DNA of 18,887 nt from CALXZG01 sp034184445 (GTDB lineage Bacteria > Pseudomonadota > Alphaproteobacteria > CAAHEQ01 > UBA3637), in contig JAXFZX010000032.1 of assembly GCA_034184445.1 (NCBI GenBank), forward strand, positions 1 through 18,887, read 5' to 3'. The position numbers and the translations under genes were made by a program. The notes beneath the pieces were generated by a model, which did not search any database, was not told the origin of the DNA, and saw nothing but the letters and a program-made list of their open reading frames with translations. Each line of letters begins with the position of its first letter. The stretch's first letter is position 1. Positions 16,589 through 18,887 of the stretch are shown here, piece by piece.

Positions 16589-17768
16589 TATTTTCCTTCC
16601 TTGCAATAACACCCGTGATGATTTGACCGGATAATTCCGTTTTGCCCACTCGCACGGGAAAATAATTTTCCGTATAGCCAACACCGGTTTGTTCAACCAA
16701 TACGGATACTCTTTCCCCGATCATTTTGTCAAGTGCTTTTTGATACAGATTATCCCCCAAAGCCCGTGCGAGTCCAGCCCGATATGTGCGTGTATGTTTG
16801 GGGACCTGCGGCATTTTGGCTGCGGGTGTTCCTATACGTGCCGAATAGGGAAAAATGTGCGTATGGGTAATGGCTGCTTCTTGGATTAAGTCTAAAGTCT
16901 GTTGAAATTGCCCTTCTGTCTCGGTGGGAAAACCGGCAATAAAGTCAGCCCCCAAAGTGGCTAACGGTCGTATTTGTCTTAGTTTTTGAGCAAATTGAAG
17001 CACGTCCGATCGGGTATGGCGTCGTCCCATGCGCTTTAAAATTAAATCATCCCCGGATTGAACGGATAAATGAATATAGGGCATTAAATTTTCATGGGTT
17101 GCCAGTAAACTCAGTAAATCATTTCCGACAGCAGCGGGATCTAATGATCCGAATCGCAAACGTTTTAATCCCGAAACCTCGGTCAGTAATCGGCTGGTTA
17201 AATCCCATAATCCATAGGGATAGGATGCCACATCCACACCCGTCAAAACAATTTCGGAAAAGCCTTGCTCTATAAATAAACGAGCCTGAGATAATACATG
17301 CTCAGGTTTTAATCCCGTATTCCTTCCACGAATAGAATGCACAATACAAAAAGTGCAAGCATGGTCGCATCCCTGCTGAATTTGTAAAAATGCCCGATTG
17401 CGTCCCTCTATATCATGGATTAACGGAATATCCGGCAGAGAATCGGATAAATCACCAACTTGAACTTTATCTCCTGATATTAAGTTTTTCTTATCTAGCT
17501 TTTCATGATTGCCGAGAACCCGAAAAACCTCGGGCATTTGGGCAAAAATTTCGGGATGCAGTTGGGCGGCACATCCGGCAACGATAATTTTTTTATCGGG
17601 ATTTTTGCGTGCTGCTTGGCGAATAGCTTGACGGCATTGGCGTTCGGCTTCGGCTGTCACGGCACAGGTATGAATGACAATGACATCATCCAACCCATCA
17701 CCCGCCAATTGTTTCATAACAGCTGATTCAAAAGTATTTAAACGACACCCAAAAGTAATAATTTGCAT
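16572..17768 (-). CDS. mtaB: MtaB-type tRNA (t6A37) methylthiotransferase, radical SAM
   Basis: Adds a methylthio group to t6A37 of ANN-decoding tRNAs, giving ms2t6A. With the ATG at 17768 it has 398 residues. The N-terminal UPF0004 domain has three cluster Cys: C8 in TFGCRLN, C35 in HTCAVT, C66 in AGCAA. The radical SAM motif is GCDHACTFC (C134, C138, C141), followed by SIRGRN and the TLGADFIAGFPTE region. A C-terminal TRAM-like segment (GERVSVLVEQTGVGYTENYF onward) completes the family layout. The opening TFGCRLN favours MtaB over MiaB (TxGCQMN) and RimO. The frame opens further to 17816, but only with a TTG and no family sequence. It is first in the minus-strand operon with ftsY. Confidence 0.92.
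   Translation of the reverse strand: MQIITFGCRLNTFESAVMKQLAGDGLDDVIVIHTCAVTAEAERQCRQAIRQAARKNPDKKIIVAGCAAQLHPEIFAQMPEVFRVLGNHEKLDKKNLISGDKVQVGDLSDSLPDIPLIHDIEGRNRAFLQIQQGCDHACTFCIVHSIRGRNTGLKPEHVLSQARLFIEQGFSEIVLTGVDVASYPYGLWDLTSRLLTEVSGLKRLRFGSLDPAAVGNDLLSLLATHENLMPYIHLSVQSGDDLILKRMGRRHTRSDVLQFAQKLRQIRPLATLGADFIAGFPTETEGQFQQTLDLIQEAAITHTHIFPYSARIGTPAAKMPQVPKHTRTYRAGLARALGDNLYQKALDKMIGERVSVLVEQTGVGYTENYFPVRVGKTELSGQIITGVIARKENNELVF
16594..16600 (-). promoter_or_regulatory. Ribosome binding site deciding the ftsY start
   Basis: The minus strand reads GGAAGGA ending 5 bases before the ATG at 16588, inside the end of mtaB. The longer open frame to 16696 has no FtsY-like residues, so this site sets the start. 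Confidence 0.7.
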
Positions 17769-17775
17769 TTTTCCT

Positions 17776-17804
17776 ATTCTAACCGAAATTGCCCCTGAAA
17801 TCAA
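17776..17804 (-). promoter_or_regulatory. Candidate promoter for the mtaB-ftsY operon
   Basis: The minus strand carries TTGATT (17799-17804), a 17-base spacer and TAGAAT (17776-17781; 5 of 6 to consensus). The -10 box is only 7 bases from the mtaB ATG at 17768, which would place transcript start at or next to the start codon, so the message may be leaderless. The AGGA before the ATG would then not be in the transcript. A promoter further upstream cannot be excluded. Confidence 0.4.
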
Positions 17805-17842
17805 GTTATTTCCCAATAGGGCTTCTATTTTGAAAAAAAAGA

Positions 17843-17871
17843 TTGATTATTGATTGAAAAATGGGTATATT
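17843..17871 (+). promoter_or_regulatory. Candidate promoter for the DUF3943 gene
   Basis: TTGATT (17843-17848), a 17-base spacer and TATATT (17866-17871; 5 of 6 to consensus). The ATG at 17881 begins 9 bases after the -10 box, so the transcript would have almost no leader. The -35 hexamer is identical to that proposed for the opposing mtaB promoter. Confidence 0.4.
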
Positions 17872-17880
17872 CGGCGGCAT

Positions 17881-18642
17881 ATGAAATACCGTATTATTTG
17901 TTTTATGGCATTGATGATGTTTTCTTTGTCGGCGATGGCCGATGGGGTGATTTGGCCTTCGGTTCAAACATTAAAAAGGCCCGATGCTGACAATGTGTAT
18001 GATAGACCCTATTCTTTAACGGAAAATAAAATTGATAAAAAGTTGTTGTATCAAAACACGGGCGGATTGATTGGTGCCAGTGTAGCCACCATGGGGATTT
18101 TGTATCTGATGCCGACGGGTTTTACAAATTGGGATGATGATGATCACAGAAGCCCCACGCGCAAATGGTGGGATAATGTATCGCATCGGCCGGTTTGGGA
18201 CAAAGATGATTTTTTCTTAAACTATGTGACCCATCCGTATGCAGGGGCTGTGTATTACATGGGGGCACGATCTGCGGGGGCAAATGCCTATTATTCGGGA
18301 CTGTATTCATTTGCGCTATCTACTTTTTTTTGGGAATATGGAATAGAAGCTTTTGCCGAACGTCCCTCTATTCAAGATTTAATTGTGACACCCGTATTCG
18401 GTTCAGTTTTGGGGGAATGTTTTTATCAAGGAAAACGCGCCTTGTTGGATAACAATCGGGAATTGTGGGGATCGCGTGCTTTGGGGCAGACGGCTATTTT
18501 TTTAATGGATCCGATGACGGAAATCAGTCAATTCTTTTTTGACAACAAATCTTCAAAACAAAACTTTTCTTTTTCATCACAGCCCTTTCTGTCCCAAAAA
18601 CAATCTTTGGGGTACGGGCTCCATATGACCATTCACTTTTGA
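17881..18642 (+). CDS. Exported DUF3943-family protein, probably outer-membrane associated
   Basis: A 253-residue protein beginning with a signal peptide (MKYRIICFMALMMFSLSAMA, likely cleaved after residue 20). Family-like patches are FFLNYVTHPYAGAVYYMGARSAG (111-133), WEYGIEAFAERPS (151-163) followed by IQDLIVTPVFGSVLGE (164-179), which fit DUF3943 (HPYxGAxYY, E and PSxxDLxxTPxxGxxxGE patterns). The C-terminus GYGLHMTIHF alternates polar and non-polar residues and ends in Phe, as in outer-membrane beta proteins. Function is unknown. A TTG at 17854 extends the frame by nine residues, but those would spoil the signal peptide. It overlaps the stop of the convergent trxB by 10 bases. Confidence 0.8.
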   Translation: MKYRIICFMALMMFSLSAMADGVIWPSVQTLKRPDADNVYDRPYSLTENKIDKKLLYQNTGGLIGASVATMGILYLMPTGFTNWDDDDHRSPTRKWWDNVSHRPVWDKDDFFLNYVTHPYAGAVYYMGARSAGANAYYSGLYSFALSTFFWEYGIEAFAERPSIQDLIVTPVFGSVLGECFYQGKRALLDNNRELWGSRALGQTAIFLMDPMTEISQFFFDNKSSKQNFSFSSQPFLSQKQSLGYGLHMTIHF

Positions 18643-18887
18643 TTCAACAGGTAATTTTTAGCTGATAAAGCTGCCCGACAGCCCGATGCGGCTGCGATGA
18701 CGGCTTGACGATAGGTTTGCTCTTGCACATCACCGCAGGCAAAAATACCCGATACAGATGTTTCCATGGTATCGGGATCTGTTAAAATATATCCTTTTTG
18801 GGATAAAGATATTGCTTTTTGAAACAGATGAGTATTCGGAATGCGACCGACGGCCTCAAAAACACCGGATACGGATAGTTTTGTCAC
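18633..18887 (-). CDS. trxB: Thioredoxin reductase (C-terminal part; 5' end outside window)
   Basis: The last 85 codons of a flavoprotein reductase. The sequence GVFEAVGRIPNTHLF, then GYILTDPDTMETSVSGIFACGDV and YRQAVIAAASGCRAAL, gives the second FAD-binding motif (ACGDV) and the C-terminal helix typical of TrxB, which reduces thioredoxin with NADPH. The NADPH site and CxxC lie outside the window. The related ferredoxin/flavodoxin-NADP reductases of the TrxB-like type are an alternative, but YRQAVIAAASGC fits TrxB well. The reading frame is open to the window edge; the GTG at the edge is an ordinary internal codon. The stop (TGA) lies within the end of the DUF3943 gene. Confidence 0.9.
   Translation of the reverse strand: MTKLSVSGVFEAVGRIPNTHLFQKAISLSQKGYILTDPDTMETSVSGIFACGDVQEQTYRQAVIAAASGCRAALSAKNYLLNQK

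Larger units (their letters stand above)
17769..17880. other. Divergent intergenic region between mtaB and the DUF3943 gene
   Basis: At 112 bases this is the largest non-coding gap in the window. It separates two divergently transcribed genes and contains the two facing promoter candidates described separately, plus a run of eight A (17833-17840). No operator palindrome or small RNA is evident. Confidence 0.7.

Noticed and set aside
16589..16696. Longer FtsY N-terminus (36 extra residues)
   Set aside because: The extension lies in mtaB coding sequence, does not resemble the FtsY N or A domain, and the SD supports the ATG at 16588.
1..18887. Phage, transposon, CRISPR, tRNA/rRNA genes or a defence island
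   Set aside because: No transposase, integrase, repeat-spacer array, cloverleaf or rRNA segment was seen, and gene content is housekeeping with uniform codon style.

Overview
The window reads as a stretch of chromosome from a Gram-negative bacterium with AT-leaning codon use, most likely a low-GC alphaproteobacterium. That placement is an inference. It rests on the ftsQ-ftsA-ftsZ order, an FtsZ tail ending in DDLPSFFKQQR (resembling the alphaproteobacterial LDIPAFLRRQ type), a short FtsY without an acidic A domain, and murB lying inside the division cluster. No phage, transposon, CRISPR, tRNA or rRNA was found. Coding density is very high; the largest non-coding gap is about 110 bases.

Positions 1-11446 (+ strand) hold the 3' half of a dcw (division and cell wall) cluster: murF (3' end only), mraY, ftsW, murG, murC, murB, ddl, ftsQ, ftsA, ftsZ, then rsmB. 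Genes are 1-4 bases apart or overlap by 1-16 bases, so this is almost certainly one transcription unit with translational coupling. Together they make UDP-MurNAc-pentapeptide, lipid I and lipid II, polymerise the glycan (FtsW), and build the Z ring with its membrane anchor. Two departures from the textbook order stand out: murD is missing between mraY and ftsW, and ftsZ is followed by rsmB instead of lpxC. The unit ends at a hairpin shared with the convergent neighbour.

Positions 11470-17768 (- strand) hold mtaB, ftsY, a 919-residue membrane/HEAT-repeat protein, a 141-residue cyclic-nucleotide-binding-domain protein and, after a 65-base gap with its own promoter candidate, a membrane-anchored parvulin-type prolyl isomerase. 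The first four overlap or nearly touch, so they form one operon. The 919-residue protein plus the separate CNB protein is the least ordinary element. A roughly 12-TM MFS/nucleotide-transporter-like domain, a HEAT solenoid and a CNB domain occur as one polypeptide in some bacteria; here the CNB part is a separate gene with its own ribosome binding site.

Positions 17769-18887 hold a compact divergent promoter region, an exported DUF3943-type protein (+), and the 3' part of trxB (thioredoxin reductase, - strand). The two genes overlap tail to tail by 10 bases.

Overall this is a housekeeping region. I see no clear defence, secretion or mobile system. The best candidate for something under-described is the transporter-like/HEAT plus CNB gene pair tied to ftsY.
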